A DNA stretch of 64,000 nucleotides, taken from assembly GCF_050003625.1 (NCBI RefSeq), contig NC_134400.1, positions 54,688,066-54,752,065 on the forward strand, in the 5' to 3' direction. The position numbers were made by a program, and so were the translations under genes. Shown here piece after piece: positions 47,516 to 58,880 of this stretch (position 1 is its first letter; every line of letters starts with the position of its first letter). Source of the DNA: Haematobia irritans (lineage: Eukaryota > Arthropoda > Insecta > Diptera > Muscidae). The notes below the pieces were generated by a model. The model ran no database searches, had not been told where the DNA came from, and saw nothing but the letters and a program-made list of their open reading frames with translations.

Positions 47516-48204
47516 CTTAAGTTGTTTTTAAAACCCTCTGTTACCAACTTGTTTAACAATGTTTTCTTTAATAAATCAGTTCATATAAATCTATGTCATG
47601 TGACTGCTAAGACAATCTGCAAAGTGAGAACTGCAACTAAATTCTATGTCATTAGAAAACTGGATGTGGGAGTGCGTGTTGAACACGTCCATCTTTGAAT
47701 AAAATATAAAAGTTTTCCTCTTCACCAGCATTGTTGAAAAGTTTCTGGAGTGGATGTTCGTGTGAGTGTTAACGACATTTTCGCATCTAAATATGTACAT
47801 GAATTTTGATGTTTTCTCTAAAATGTGGTGGCAAGTTCACTAGCACTATGACATACACCAGTCGACAACGACATCGTAAGTTTTTCTATGTTATTTCGAA
47901 AGCAATGCATGTTAAATTTTCCAGAAAGTTTTTTTTTGCCATTAGGTATCTATCCATACACCTCAATTAACAAAATATATTTAACATTTTTCAAACTTGA
48001 TTTGAGTCATTTTATTGTACTCATTATTTTAATTTAATTTCATAGCAAATATAGCAGCAATATTTTCCAACTTAATAGAATTGAAAACTATTCAATTAAA
48101 ATAGTTATTGTTTAACTTAATTTTTAAGTCAAACTGAAAATTGGATATCGGTCTAATTGGTGCCTATATCAAAACATGGACCGATATATACAAAATTAAG
48201 CATA
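47516..48204. other. Low-copy sequence, no gene seen
   Basis: May include the 3' part of the transposon at 47335. There is a short A/C-like piece at 48140-48200. Nothing else is recognised. Confidence 0.4.
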
Positions 48205-48776
48205 CACCCTCAAAAAAAATCGCTTCTTTAACATATGTTCCAAACATATTTTGCAGGAAGCACATATATTATTGCATACTGCGGAAACATTAATATGTTT
48301 GTTGTATGTGAACATATTATATGTTTGGAAGCATTTTGAGCCAAAAATATTATATGCTTGGAAGAATTTTTCCCAAACACGATTGTGCTCATTCCCTAAC
48401 ATACTCGTAATTTTCACTTCCACGAAATTTTTTAGTTATTGGAACCTTTCTCTGTAATACAAATAATGTTGAAGAAATTATTCACTTTTATAAATTTTTT
48501 AAATTTTACCTTTCGCCTGCACGGAGAATCGAACCGAGGACCACACAGTTTGTAAGCCAACACACTATCCACTGGGCTACGTAGCTGTTATAGTCACCAG
48601 TAGATAAGTATCGTTTTAAGTTACATTTATATAGCATAGTTTGCAGCGCCCACGAGCCCATGCAAACATAACATTATTTAACAGAAACATACATTTGTTT
48701 GCCACGTGGAGCAGTGGTTAGCATGTCTGCCTTGCATGCAAAGGGTCGTGGGTTCAATCCCTGCTCCGACCGAACA

Positions 48777-48810
<34 letters not shown>

Positions 48811-50007
48811 TATATTTATACTATATTAATTTATTTTAAATGAAACTTCGAAATGTGCGTTATTAAAGATTTATAGTCAGTAACAGTGCTTGATATAAAC
48901 GAAATTGACTGATTTTTGGATAAAATATTATTTTTTATTGCAAAAATAACAATCTTGTAATAAAAAACTGTTTTTGTACAAAACTTTAAAATTTGGAAGG
49001 AATTCAAAAACTAACAAAAGAAGAACGTGGAGTCGAGTATAAACATACATACATAATTTTATAATATAAACATAAATTTATTTAGGAGTGAACAGTTTTT
49101 TACTAGCATTTAACACCATCGCTCTAAAATTCCTTTTATTTTTCTTTAATAATTCATTTTAAAGAAAATAAACTTTTTAAATTGTTTTAGCTGTAAAACT
49201 CGAACTTAATGCCCGCTTTTATATTTGATGGTGTCCGTCAACTCCTCGTGGACTACTTTTTAATAAAGAGGAACTAAAGTTTGTTTTTTTACATTTTACT
49301 GTGTAATTTTTCACTATTTCCTCCTTATTTCATTTTACTGTCCCAACTCTAAAAAGAGTATAGTGCCCTTTCGTTATTTTTATGAAGACCCCTGATTTCT
49401 TTTAACGAACCAAGAATAAAATTGTGCCCATAATGCAAAAATGATAAACAAAACACATGTCCACACATACATAAAATGCTGCTCTCAAGGCGAAAACATA
49501 AGCTGTTTGTTTTTCAAATGTCTATTCTCTTGGTTCCGAATGTCCATTCTCTTTATTCAAATTAAATAATATTTAGACTTAAACATATCAAATTTTTGGC
49601 CTTATCATAAAACAGTTTTCCGAAACAGCATACAAGCGGTTTCACAGAAATTGTTCTCTTTTGACTCTTTTGCTGTGTTATATTGATATCTTTCGTCAAC
49701 TCTCCCGGTTTCCATCTCTATTTCTCTCTATACTCTCTCTGTCGCTTTGAATAAAATATCACAACATATGTATGTTTAGTCGAAATTTGTAAATTTATAT
49801 ATGTTTGTATTCACACATATGGTTTTTATGAAACATTGATGCCCCAAACATAATATATTCTAACATATTAACATAGATGTCCCAAACATTTAGTGTTAGT
49901 TTAGGAACATTACATGTTCGCACTTAAATGTATTGTGGTTTAAAATCGTGCCCGAAACACATTTTGTTTATATCGGAACATATGAAAAACATATTTTTCT
50001 AACAGTG
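48205..50007. mobile_element. Family J element, copy J3
   Basis: CACCCTCAAAAAAAATCGC to CTAACAGTG, flanked by TA (48203-48204, 50008-50009), 1.80 kb. It contains the tRNA-like pair, 'GAGTCGAGTATAAACATAC', 'GTCCGTCAACTCCTCGTGG' and 'CCCTTTCGTTATTTTTATG'. It provides the uninterrupted reference for J1's nested insertions. Confidence 0.85.
48511..48772. repeat. Head-to-head tRNA-like modules in J3
   Basis: Minus strand 48511-48590: CCCAGTGGATAGTGTGTTGG and GGTTCGATTCTCCG. Plus strand 48700-48772: GAGCAGTGGTTAGCATG and GGGTTCAATCCCTGCTCCG. This is the best-preserved pair in the window. Confidence 0.78.
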
Positions 50008-50009
50008 TA

Positions 50010-50468
50010 GCTATTAAAAAAAAAAAACCTAAAATAACTCTAGATTTAAAATTTCAAGTAAATGAGACGAACATTGCTGCTTCCATCGCTTCATGAAGTT
50101 AATGTTAGACACCCCTCGAGTATGAATTTTTGATTTAGCTACCCAATCTGCAATTATGAACCATAAACCAGGGTTGATAAAGTTGACACTTTTGTGTTTT
50201 TTTTTCATACCTTTCGATTGCCAAAAGCACCGTGGCACGACTGCGAGCCAATTTGTAGTTTTTCGTCACAATTACTCTATATAGAGTAAATGTGAACGTT
50301 TCTCAGGTATCAACTCAACTCTAAAAATTATAAATAGCGGACATTGAAGAAATAAAAATATTCCAAAATGAGGATATTTTAGTCTCTATTACAGGATCTC
50401 CACATGTTTGCGAGGAATATTGTCTATACCACATTCGTCCGCAAATGTGAAACGTGAAATGTGATTTT
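50010..50468. other. Low-copy sequence, no gene seen
   Basis: A CTCTATATAGAG palindrome lies at 50275-50287. No coding support. Confidence 0.4.
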
Positions 50469-50970
50469 TTCCGCTACACTGAGGAACAGAGTATTATAAG
50501 ATAGTGTATGTATTTGAAACGCTCAGAAGGAGACGAAATACACACATGGTGTCCTTAGCAATAATGCTTAGAGCTGGCCCCTGAGCCGGTTGTTACAGTT
50601 GGAAGAAATCTAAAAAAAATGGTAAATGTTTTACCATTTGGTGAGAATTCTTGATTTTGGTATACAGTTTTACCAACATTTTCTATGGAGTTTTGACAAA
50701 ATTTTCTATAGAAATAAAAGTTTTATAAAATTTTCTATAGAAATAAAAATTTTATAAAATTTTCTGTAGAAATAAAATTTTATTTGTTGTTTTGATCTCA
50801 GCTTTAAAACCATTGCGTTGACTGAACTACAAGGATAGCTTAACCAACAGAGGAAAATAATGTTTGTCAAATTTATTTGGACAAAGCCCTATAGACTGCA
50901 AGATGGTTGGATGGACGCACGTTTCGGAATTACCACATTCCTCATCAGCATCCTCTACTTGCAGCAAAAC
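50469..50970. mobile_element. A leader, C minisatellite and T-run repeat, fragments
   Basis: 50470-50600 is an A leader ('CTCAGAAGGAGACGAAATAC'). 50690-50780 holds three 29-bp minisatellite units. 50781-50880 matches the insert in C1 ('GATCTCAGCTTTAAAACCAT'). Confidence 0.65.
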
Positions 50971-50971
50971 T

Positions 50972-51084
50972 ATCAACCAATTATCAGAATAAATTCGGGT
51001 AGTTCACTAAACTACCGGAAGGTTCGAGTGTGGTTCACTTTGGGTTTAGTAAACTACCCGAATTTATTCAGATAATTGGTTGAT
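50972..51084. repeat. Near-perfect 41-bp-arm inverted repeat
   Basis: Arms 50972-51012 and 51044-51084 are reverse complements with two mismatches, around a 31-nt spacer. The arm starts ATCAACCAATTATC. It is probably the tip-to-tip core of a fold-back element. Confidence 0.88.
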
Positions 51085-51482
51085 GTATGGTTACGGGGAA
51101 AAAATGCAATTTTACTGAATATTTCATTCCCAAAATATGTAACAAAAATCCCTTCACAGAGAATACAGATTGGTTGTGATAATCGAATTTATTGCCAACC
51201 TCATTTTGGAAGTTGCAGCAACTATCTGTTGGCAGTTGTGTCACCTAACTAATTCGGTCGACACAATCGAATGATGGGAGATGCAACTAATACCACTTCT
51301 GGTGTTGGTTGTGTCAGCCGATGAAATAGGTTATGGGTGACTTTGTTATTCGATTGTACCACCCAACCACATTAATACACCCTATCGAATTGAAAAGTAG
51401 ATACATATATTTTATTAAATTACAAGTTATAGGTTTATTATTATTTAGAGCATAATACAGAAACACAAAAAATGATTATATG

Positions 51483-51704
51483 TTAGGCGGCATACCCGGC
51501 CCAAGGGAAGTACATATGCCACAAGAGATTGAAATTTGCGAACGAAAATCTTTGACTTTTCATCATTACCCATGACACAAACATCACCTCAATGAAAAAT
51601 TTGATGAACAGTTCAACGAATGATATAGCCTTTAAAACGCCTTCAAAATAAAATCCGAATAAAGTTAGCGCCCATAACCCACCGTAGTATGCTTTACGGT
51701 CCAA
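51483..51704 (-). CDS. Second unidentified frame in element H, hydrophobic
   Basis: About 73 residues, opening without an ATG (first codon TTG). Two hydrophobic stretches, 'LWALTLFGFYFEGVLKAISF' and 'FIKFFIEVMFVSWVMM', could be membrane helices, and it ends 'FPWAGYAA'. AATAAA signals follow within 80 bp. It lies 63 bp beyond the stop of the previous frame and may be the next exon of the same unit. No family recognised. Confidence 0.28.
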   Translation of the reverse strand: MDRKAYYGGLWALTLFGFYFEGVLKAISFVELFIKFFIEVMFVSWVMMKSQRFSFANFNLLWHMYFPWAGYAA

Positions 51705-51767
51705 AAACTAAACTTGATTTCCTCAGGCCGCATTTGATGATTTCATTGATCCCTGAAATTCGAAATT

Positions 51768-52142
51768 TTATTTTGTGTCCTTAAGCATAAACAGTTCAGC
51801 TACAAACCATTGTTTGTTATTCGGTTTCAGTCCATTGCGAGCTTTTGAAGATAATACCTTGTATGCGGCCCATGGAGGTTTTACATCTTGGCAGTATTTT
51901 CCACCATATGTACTGGTTTTGAATTGAAATCCATGTTCACATGTTATGGATTTAATAATACAAAATATAATGAATTTAACAATGATGACACTGACATTTG
52001 AAAAATTATTCAAATCGAATTCGGCTGTGGTTACCAAATGTGAGTGACGATTACTAAATAACAGTTGAGAAATTTCTTTACGGTAGGTCGTATGTACTGA
52101 TGTCAGGAAATATTTTTCATAGAAGAGACATTTGGTTGCCAC
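51768..52142 (-). CDS. Unidentified 124-aa reading frame inside element H
   Basis: Opens with an ATG just inside element H. Residues 50-66 form a hydrophobic, possibly membrane-spanning helix ('VSVIIVKFIIFCIIKSI'). The C-terminal half is polar with several prolines and two cysteines ('YCQDVKPPWAAYKVLSSKAR'). AAG|GTATT after PPWAAYK resembles a splice donor, and AATTTCAG downstream of the stop (51735-51745) resembles an acceptor. It could be an exon of a captured or retained gene. I recognise no family; function unknown. Confidence 0.3.
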   Translation of the reverse strand: MATKCLFYEKYFLTSVHTTYRKEISQLLFSNRHSHLVTTAEFDLNNFSNVSVIIVKFIIFCIIKSITCEHGFQFKTSTYGGKYCQDVKPPWAAYKVLSSKARNGLKPNNKQWFVAELFMLKDTK

Positions 52143-52456
52143 AACTATTTATCTTGCAACACACAAGAAAACTTATTGGAATTTTCACCAAATGGTTGTA
52201 GGGGACAAAAAATATTCTACAATACTGGGAAACTATTGAGACAACTTATATTATGTTCTGAGTGTCGAATATTAATTACTGCAAACGTTTTCCAACCAAT
52301 CTGTTTTCTGTGTGCAGGGTGGGAAAATACCAATTGACATATTTCTCAGCTATTTCGCATTACTATGTTGAAACCTTCTTCAGTTATTTAGGGAAAACAT
52401 GAGACTTCTAGAACATAATGTCAGCATTGGAGTCAGTACTTTGTCATATGCGAATT

Positions 52457-52905
52457 TCACGCAATTTCACGCACTTTTATTGGTCGATAATTTAATACCA
52501 TATCATGCACTTTGGCTACAATTTCTGCTGTTTTTGGATGTCCACTACGTGGTTCATCTTCAATGCTTGTACGACCACGTTTAAATTCAGCAACGCAATT
52601 TTTTACTGTTGCATATGAAGGAGCACTTTCATCTAACACATTCATCATATCATTATGAATTCCTTGTCCCGATAAACCTTTTGTATGTAAATATTTAATG
52701 ACAGCACGCATTTCTAATTTTTCTATTGTAAAAAAATGCGAATGCGTCTTTTTTGAACACCAGTTTCTATATGGAGGAGTTGCCAGATCGAAACAAAATG
52801 TAACATGTGTTCATAACAGAGATGGAAGTTTCCAAAACACTTAACTTTTTTCTGTTTATACTGCGCTTTTTGTGCTAGGCTAAGAAGTTTCCGAACTGCC
52901 CTTGT
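52457..52905 (-). pseudogene. Mariner transposase N-terminal fragment with 5' UTR
   Basis: The 84-aa frame (52457-52711) reads 'KYLHTKGLSGQGIHNDMMNV', 'ESAPSYATVKNCVAEFKRGR', 'EDEPRSGHP' and 'VHDMVLNYRPIKVREIA', the two helix-turn-helix motifs of a mariner DNA-binding domain. The catalytic part is absent. The 5' UTR extends to about 52905, where C sequence begins. Confidence 0.82.
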
Positions 52906-52995
52906 ATTACCACAACCCAAGTAATAGTTTAGTAGAAGTTCCTACGCAATCCATGGTAGAGTGTACATAAGATTCTGCCTGGTCGAACTTACTTG
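52906..52995 (+). mobile_element. Family C 3' end fragment
   Basis: CACAACCCAAGTAATAG, CTACGCAATCCATGGTAGAG, a broken TCTGCCTGGTCGAA palindrome, then ACTTG. Only the last 90 bp remain. Confidence 0.75.
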
Positions 52996-53839
52996 TTTTC
53001 TATGAGATGTAACTTCGTAAAGTGTACTCAATTTAGTTCAATTTTCTCACGAAGTAGTTCATTTTTAGCATAAAAGAGTATCCTCTATTTATTCTGTGTA
53101 CATATCGAAGGACACACGCAGGACGAAATCTTACGTATATCAATCTATGTATATGAACCTAGTAGGTGATTTTAAGTCGACGTAGACATTTAGAGTACAA
53201 ACGAACGGCATAAACAACGAGCTTTGCGCTTATTGTCTCAATTAATGATTACCAAATTCGTTTAAATAGAGATCATATCCTTTAAAGAGGATAGGTTATT
53301 TTACAAGTTATGTACTACTATGATCTCCCATAAACGTACATCCAATCGATTGTAATAAGCTTCTGACGGCTAAAATGTCATGGTTTCTACATGTATCCTG
53401 TCTATGGTAAAAATATCAACAATCCATGTAAAACCCCCCGTAATGTTCGTCCGTTAGATTTTAGTCGACTTTAAGTGGTGCTGAATGGAGGGCATAACAC
53501 AAATAATGGCTTGCTTAGAACAAAAAGCCGCAACAGGCCTTCGCCTCAGTTCACTTGGTCGCTTTTATGACATTGTTTCTGGGTTTAAGCATGCATTGCA
53601 GTGTTTAAATGATGGTGTAACTGTGTATGAGTAGCAGTGTTGCCAAGTTGGTTTTTTTTACAAAATTCTAAATGTAGGGTTTTTTCACGTTTGGGAAGAT
53701 TTCAGGGGGGAGGAAATAAAAATTAAGTTATAATTTAAGAAAAAAATGGGAATTCTTTTTCTATTTATTTGGAATTGGAAATCATTTTTAGTAGAACACC
53801 AATCATCTTTCACCGTGAGTTATAATTAAAATGTATACT
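52996..53839. other. Low-copy sequence, no gene seen
   Basis: 53000-53090 weakly resembles family E ('CACGAAGTAGTTCATTTTTAG'). The rest, to 53839, shares nothing with the window's families. Frames are short. Confidence 0.45.
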
Positions 53840-54203
53840 AACATTGTCATTTCATTTGTAACATATCGAAATATTCGTCTCTGACCACATAAAGTATATA
53901 TATTGTGGGTCGTTGGGAAATTCTGAGTCTATCTAGTGATGTCCATACGCTCGTATTTTGAAGACATGCTAACTTCCGAACGAAATAAGCTATCGAATTG
54001 AAACCAGCAGTTTAAAGTACATTCCGGAATCCTCTTTTTGAAAAGTCGTAGAATATACGCTATATATAAACCGACCTTACATTTGACTTACTGAGCCACT
54101 TGGAAAAGGAAATTTCATCCCATCCGGTTGAAATTTGGTACGCGATGTCTGTATGTGTCCTCTAACAACCATACGAAAATTAGTCCATTGCATCCCATAA
54201 GTA
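53840..54203 (+). mobile_element. Family C leader fragment
   Basis: 'ACATTGTCATTTCATTTGTA', 'ACATAAAGTATATATATTGT' and one diverged unit with 'CATCCCATCCGGTTGAAATT'. The 3' end is lost where E4 begins. Confidence 0.65.
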
Positions 54204-54505
54204 TATACTCAAAACAATATGAACTCAATATTTCACTAAAGCCAATTTTACTTTATTTTAGTTCATGGAATTAACATAATATGTTTCGAGAAAGTTTCAT
54301 TTTCTCTAATTTTTTTGCGTACATTAGTTAAATAAACTAAAAAGGGGAAACAATTATACACAAATGAAGCATAAAGATTTGCTAAATTCGTACTTCTCAC
54401 AAAATAGTTTATATTTTTTTAAATTTATAAAATTTACTACAAATGGGTCCATCGTGACCTTCGCATGGCACTAAAAACATTCTGGCAATTTTGAACTCCA
54501 TTTTT

Positions 54506-55933
54506 TATACCCTCCACCATAGGATGGGGGTATATTAACCATGTAATTCCGTTTGCAACACATCGAAATATTGTTCTAAAACCCCGTAAAGTACATATAT
54601 TCTGGGTCGTGGTAAAATTCTGAGTCGATTTAAGCATGGGCCTCTTAGAGAAGCAAACTTCACCCGATCCGGATGAAATTTGGTACTTGGGGTTGGTATA
54701 TGGCCTCTAACAACCATGCAAAAATTGATCCATATCGGTCCATAATTATATATAGCCCCCATATAAACCGATCCCCAGATTTGTCCTCCGGAGCCTCTTG
54801 GAGGAGCAAAATTCATCCGAACCGGTTGAAATTTGGAACGTGGTGTTGGTATATGGCCTCTAACAAACACGCAAGAATTGGTCCATATCGGTCCATAATT
54901 ATATATAGCCCCCATATAAACCGATCCCCAGATTTGACCTTCGGAGCCTCTTGGAGGAGCAAAATTCATCCGATTCGGTTGAAGTTTGGTACATGGTGTT
55001 AGTATACAACCATGCGAAATTTGGTCCATATCGGTCCATAATTATATATAGCCCTCATATAAACCAATCCCCAGATTTTAACTCAGGAGCCTCTTGAAGG
55101 AACAAAATTCATCCGATCCGGTTGAAATTTGGAACGTGGTGTTAGTATATGGCCGCTAACTACCATGCCAAAATTGGTTCATATCGGTCTATAGTTGTAT
55201 ATAGCCGATCCCCAATCACACAAAAATTGGTCCATATCGGTTCATAATCATGGTTGCCACTCGAGCCAAAAATAATCTACCAAAATTTTATTTCTATAGA
55301 AGATTTTGTCAAAATTTTATTTCTATAGAAAATGTTGTCAAAATTTTATTTCTATAGAAATATTTGTCAAAATTTTATTTCTATAGAAAATGTTGTCAAA
55401 ATTTACAACAAATAAAATTTTATTTCTATAGAAAATTTTGTCAAAATTATATTTCCATGGGAAATTTTGTCAAAATTTTATTTCTATAGAAAATTTTGTC
55501 AAAATTTCATTTCGAAGTTTTATTTCTATAGAAAATTTTGTCAAAATTTCATTTCTATAGAAAATGTTGTCGAAATTTCATTTCTATAGAAAATGTTGTG
55601 AAAATTTCATTTCTATAGAAAAATTTGTAAAAATTGTATTTCTATAGAAAATTGTGTCAAAATTTTATTTTTATAGAAAATATTGTAAACATTTTATTTC
55701 TATAGAAAATTTTTATCAAACGGAATTATATACGTATTTAATCGGTCTTTTTTTAGTTTAATATATACCACGTATGGACTAGCTTACAATTTAGAAGACG
55801 GTGTTAGGAAGTTTTAAGAATGTTACGCAACCCAAGTAATTCGATTGTGGATGACAGTTTTTAGTAGAAGTTTCATCCATGGTGGAGGGCACATAAGCTT
55901 AGGCCTGGCCGAACTTACGGCTGTATATACTTG
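54506..55933 (+). mobile_element. Family C element, copy C5, complete, nested in E4
   Basis: TATACCCTCCACCATAGGATG to TATATACTTG. Four units (54650-55250), the 29-bp minisatellite (55275-55720), then CCATGGTGGAGGG and the GGCCTGGCC hairpin. Flanks ACTCCATTTTT and TTTTTTCTTCAAAC rejoin into E. This is the only copy here with both termini and the minisatellite. Confidence 0.88.
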
Positions 55934-55966
55934 TTTTTTCTTCAAACTACAAAAGTTTCCTTAGCT

Positions 55967-57034
55967 ACCCAGCAAAAAAAATTGGAAGTTGTTCCACAAA
56001 CATTTCTTTTAAAGCCCATCCCAGAATCCCCCATCGAGTTTTTTTCAACTTCCGATGCAGTCCTTTTGGACAAGTGCACAAACATTTCTTCTAAAGCGCA
56101 TCTTGGGATTCCCCAATGATTTTTTTTCTACTTCCGATGCAGTCCTTGTGGACAGGTATTAGAAAGAACGCAATCAGGCTATTTTAAATGCAAATTTTGT
56201 ACAATTAAAATTTACAAAAAAATAGAAAACTAATAAAAAAAGTAAAAAAATAATAAAAAAAAAAAATAAAAATAAATTTCATCCCCGCTGGGATTTGAAC
56301 CTGTGCCGTTTGACTTTTTCGCTTCCATGGAAGTTCTTTTGAGAAGGTTTTGCAAATTACGAGAATTTTTAATTTTTTTGTTGATTTTTAATGGAAAAAA
56401 TATTTTTATACGAAAATATATGCCGGAAATAAAAAATAAAAACGGTGCATGACAAAAAATAATTTTTTAGAAAAATATTTGATAATATTTGATAAAATTG
56501 CCGCTGGTGAGATTTGAACCTGCGTTTCTTATTTTTTCGTTCATACTAATAAAGAACATCTCGAGAAGCAATTAAAATGTTATTCCTTGATGTCGTATTA
56601 CGATCATATCACAAACATTTGAATTGATCTTTCGACGCTTTATGCTCAATGGCGTTTGTGGCTGAGTGTGCTAAGGCGTTCTGTTATGGTGCCATGGTGT
56701 TATGGTGAACCTGGGTTTCAATCCCTGGTCGGAGCAAAAAAGTTTTTCAAATTGTAAAAATTAGATAATAGGAAAATAATTGTGTAATAAAACATATGGA
56801 TGAAACAAAAAAGTGAAATTGGTTGAAATTTTTTTTTCGCTTTTTAAATTTCTTCATTCAAATTAACTTCCAGGGCACAACTTCTAAAGCAATGCAAAGG
56901 ATCCAAAAAGGGAGTACTTCCGTCCTATTACAAGCCCATGTAAAATTCATTGGAGATGATCCAAGTTTGCACTACTTCCGGATCACAGATTGGGGATCCA
57001 AACTACTTTTATGGAAGCTCTTTTTTTGCTGGGT
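55967..57034. mobile_element. Family F element with ACCCAGCAAAAA ends and tRNA-like pieces
   Basis: Termini ACCCAGCAAAAAAAA and TTTTTTTTGCTGGGT are the outer type seen in B. Inside, 56279-56310 (minus) has GGTTCAAATCCCAGC, 56503-56530 (minus) has CAGGTTCAAATCTCACC, and 56640-56740 (plus) has GTGGCTGAGTGTGCTAAGGC and GGGTTTCAATCCC. All three are B-box-like tRNA pieces. It is non-coding. No target duplication found. Confidence 0.65.
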
Positions 57035-57765
57035 TGTGGAAGTCTTTTGATACCGGGTTTAATTTACGGAACTGAGCTCTTCGCAAATTGTGACTCCGTG
57101 ACCAAAAATAGACTTAACGTGGCATTCAAGAGCATAGTTCGTTATGTGTATGGGTTACGCAGTACCGATCATGTTTCGCATGTTACAGACACCCTCTTTG
57201 GCTTTAGTTGTAATGCCCTACTTAATGTCAAGTTGTTAGTATTTCTACATAAATTGATTTACAAACGAAAACCAAGTTATCTCTATGATAGAATTCGGTT
57301 TACCAAATCTGATAGAAATAGGAATATAATACCCTTTAGAAGGATAAGTCTTGTATCCGAATGGCATTTCTTTATTGGCACAATACGTCTCTGGAATACT
57401 CTACCACCCGATATACAATGCATCAGAAACGCATCATCTTTTAAAAAGAATTTTCAAAATTTATTTCACAATTGGAATATCTAATATTAAAATTTTGCTT
57501 GTAGATATAATATTGACTCACAATTTCAATCATCAAGAATGCAATTTAATTGAATATTAAAAGTAGTTTTCTATTTTTTTTTCTATTAATATTAATATTA
57601 ATTTTTATTTTATATATTTCAATTTTATTTATTTTCTTTTTATCTTTAAAATGTAATATTGTATATATTTATTATAAGTCGGAGATGTTTTAACATGTAT
57701 AATCCTGCACTGTAATTATAAGATTTTAATCTTGTTGTGTAGGTACTCAATAAAAATGAAATGAA
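57035..57765 (+). pseudogene. 5'-truncated LINE, ORF2 C-terminus, nested in E4
   Basis: The frame to 57484 reads 'LIPGLIYGTELFANCDSVTK', 'RYVYGLRSTDHVSHVTDTLF', 'VKLLVFLHKLIYKRKPSYLY' and 'TIRLWNTLPPDIQ', collinear with the 13640-14482 fragment and thus the same CR1/Jockey-type clade. The 3' UTR ends CAATAAAAATGAAATGAAAT. It has no catalytic domains. Confidence 0.75.
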
Positions 57766-57867
57766 ATATCTAATAAATTTTCTTGAATTTGTTAAAAAAT
57801 ATTTACTTATTTTTGTGATATAGGCGTGATGTTAGCGTTTGTGGGTGGGTTCACTGTTTTTTCAGTG

Positions 57868-58008
57868 TATATAGCCTCATATAAACCGAGCTCCATATTT
57901 GATCTCTGGAGCTTCTTAAAGGTGTAAATGTCATTCTATGTGGAGAAAATTTGGTTCGCGATGTTAGTATATGCCCTAAAGTTGGTCCATGCTGATACAT
58001 AATTACCA
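57868..58008 (+). mobile_element. Family C unit fragment
   Basis: 'TATATAGCCTCATATAAACC' and 'GATCTCTGGAGCTTCTTAAA' form a single unit without ends. Confidence 0.6.
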
Positions 58009-58018
58009 TTGCACCACG

Positions 58019-58350
58019 GTGGGAGCCACCACCATGCCCGCCTTGCATACACAAGGTCGTGAGTTCGATTCCTGCTTCGACCGAACACCAAAAAGTTTTT
58101 CAGCCGTGGATTATCCCACCTCAGTAATGCTGGTGACATTTCTGAGGGTTTCAAAGCTTCTCTAAGTGGTTTCACTGCAATGTGGAACGCCGTTCGGACT
58201 CGGCTATAAAAAGGAGGTCTCTTGTCATTGAACTTAACATGGAATCGGGCAGCACTCAGTGATAAGAGAGAAGTTCACCAATGTGGTATCACAATGGATT
58301 GAATAGTCTAAGTGGGCCTGATACATCGGGCTTCCACCTAACCTAACCTA
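58019..58350 (+). mobile_element. tRNA-derived SINE with snap-back head
   Basis: The body and tail are complete (AGCCGTGGATTATCCCACC to CCTAACCTAACC). The A-box segment is deleted (GGGAGCCACCACCATGCCCG). The missing part lies inverted immediately upstream as ACCATTGCACCACGGTGG (58007-58024). The B-box GAGTTCGATTCC is intact. Confidence 0.85.
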
Positions 58351-58394
58351 CATATATATAGTTCCTTTATAAATCGATCCCTAGGTAGACAAAC

Positions 58395-58500
58395 AATTCG
58401 GCCGCAGACCATCGACATTCCAAATGGACTCAGCACCATCACACTCAACACGCATAAACCAAGAATGGCTTAAAAGGAGGTTCCACGCTTCACATCACAT
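58395..58500 (+). pseudogene. Transposase fragment with second catalytic Asp
   Basis: 'FGRRPSTFQMDSAPSHSTRI' then 'NQEWLKRRFH'. This is the second-Asp motif of a Tc1/mariner-type catalytic core. E5 follows at once. Confidence 0.6.
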
Positions 58501-58504
58501 TTCT

Positions 58505-58880
58505 AGGACACTAAAGCCAATTTTAATTTATTTTAGTTCATGTAATTATTTGGAGAAATGTTTCCGTATGTAGTTAAATTAACAAAATAGTCCAGGATTT
58601 CTTCAAATTTGTAAATTTTACCATCTTGAACTTCGTATGGTGCCAGAGAAATTTTTGAAATTTTGAACTCCAATTTTTCCTTCAAACTAAGAAATTTTCA
58701 TTAACACTTCAAGAAAAAGCAATTATGTCAAATCTTCTTGAATTTGTCAAGAAATATTTATTTATTGATGTGATATTATCGTGAAATCGCCGTTTGTAAT
58801 ACAGTTTAGTTTTTGTTTTAATTAACCTATTTTTTCTAAAACGAACAAACATTTTTTCCGGGTAGATCCACTGTTTTTTA
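58505..58880 (+). mobile_element. Family E MITE, E5, internally deleted
   Basis: 'ACACTAAAGCCAATTTTAAT', 'TTCTTCAAATTTGTAAATTT', 'CTCCAATTTTTCCTTCAAAC' and 'AAATCTTCTTGAATTTGTC'. It gives the uninterrupted C/A target site. Termini are worn. Confidence 0.72.

Larger units (their letters stand above)
51150..52319. mobile_element. Element H: 1.17-kb TIR element carrying unidentified ORFs
   Basis: Imperfect ~27-bp TIRs: both ends read CCCT-x-CACA, then ACAGATTGGTTG (51165-51176 and 52293-52304 inverted). No target duplication was recognised. The outer ~250 bp on the left are partly self-complementary. The centre (51480-52142) has two minus-strand reading frames with coding-like composition and a downstream AATAAA. 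No transposase is recognised, so it may be a non-autonomous element that captured gene sequence. Confidence 0.6.
54204..57867 (+). mobile_element. Family E MITE, E4, with C5, F and a LINE nested
   Basis: E segments are 54204-54505, 55934-55966 (TTTTCTTCAAACTAC) and 57766-57867 (TCTAATAAATTTTCTTGAAT to TTTTTTCAGTG). The C5, F and LINE insertions together expand an ~0.5-kb MITE to 3.7 kb. Confidence 0.75.
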
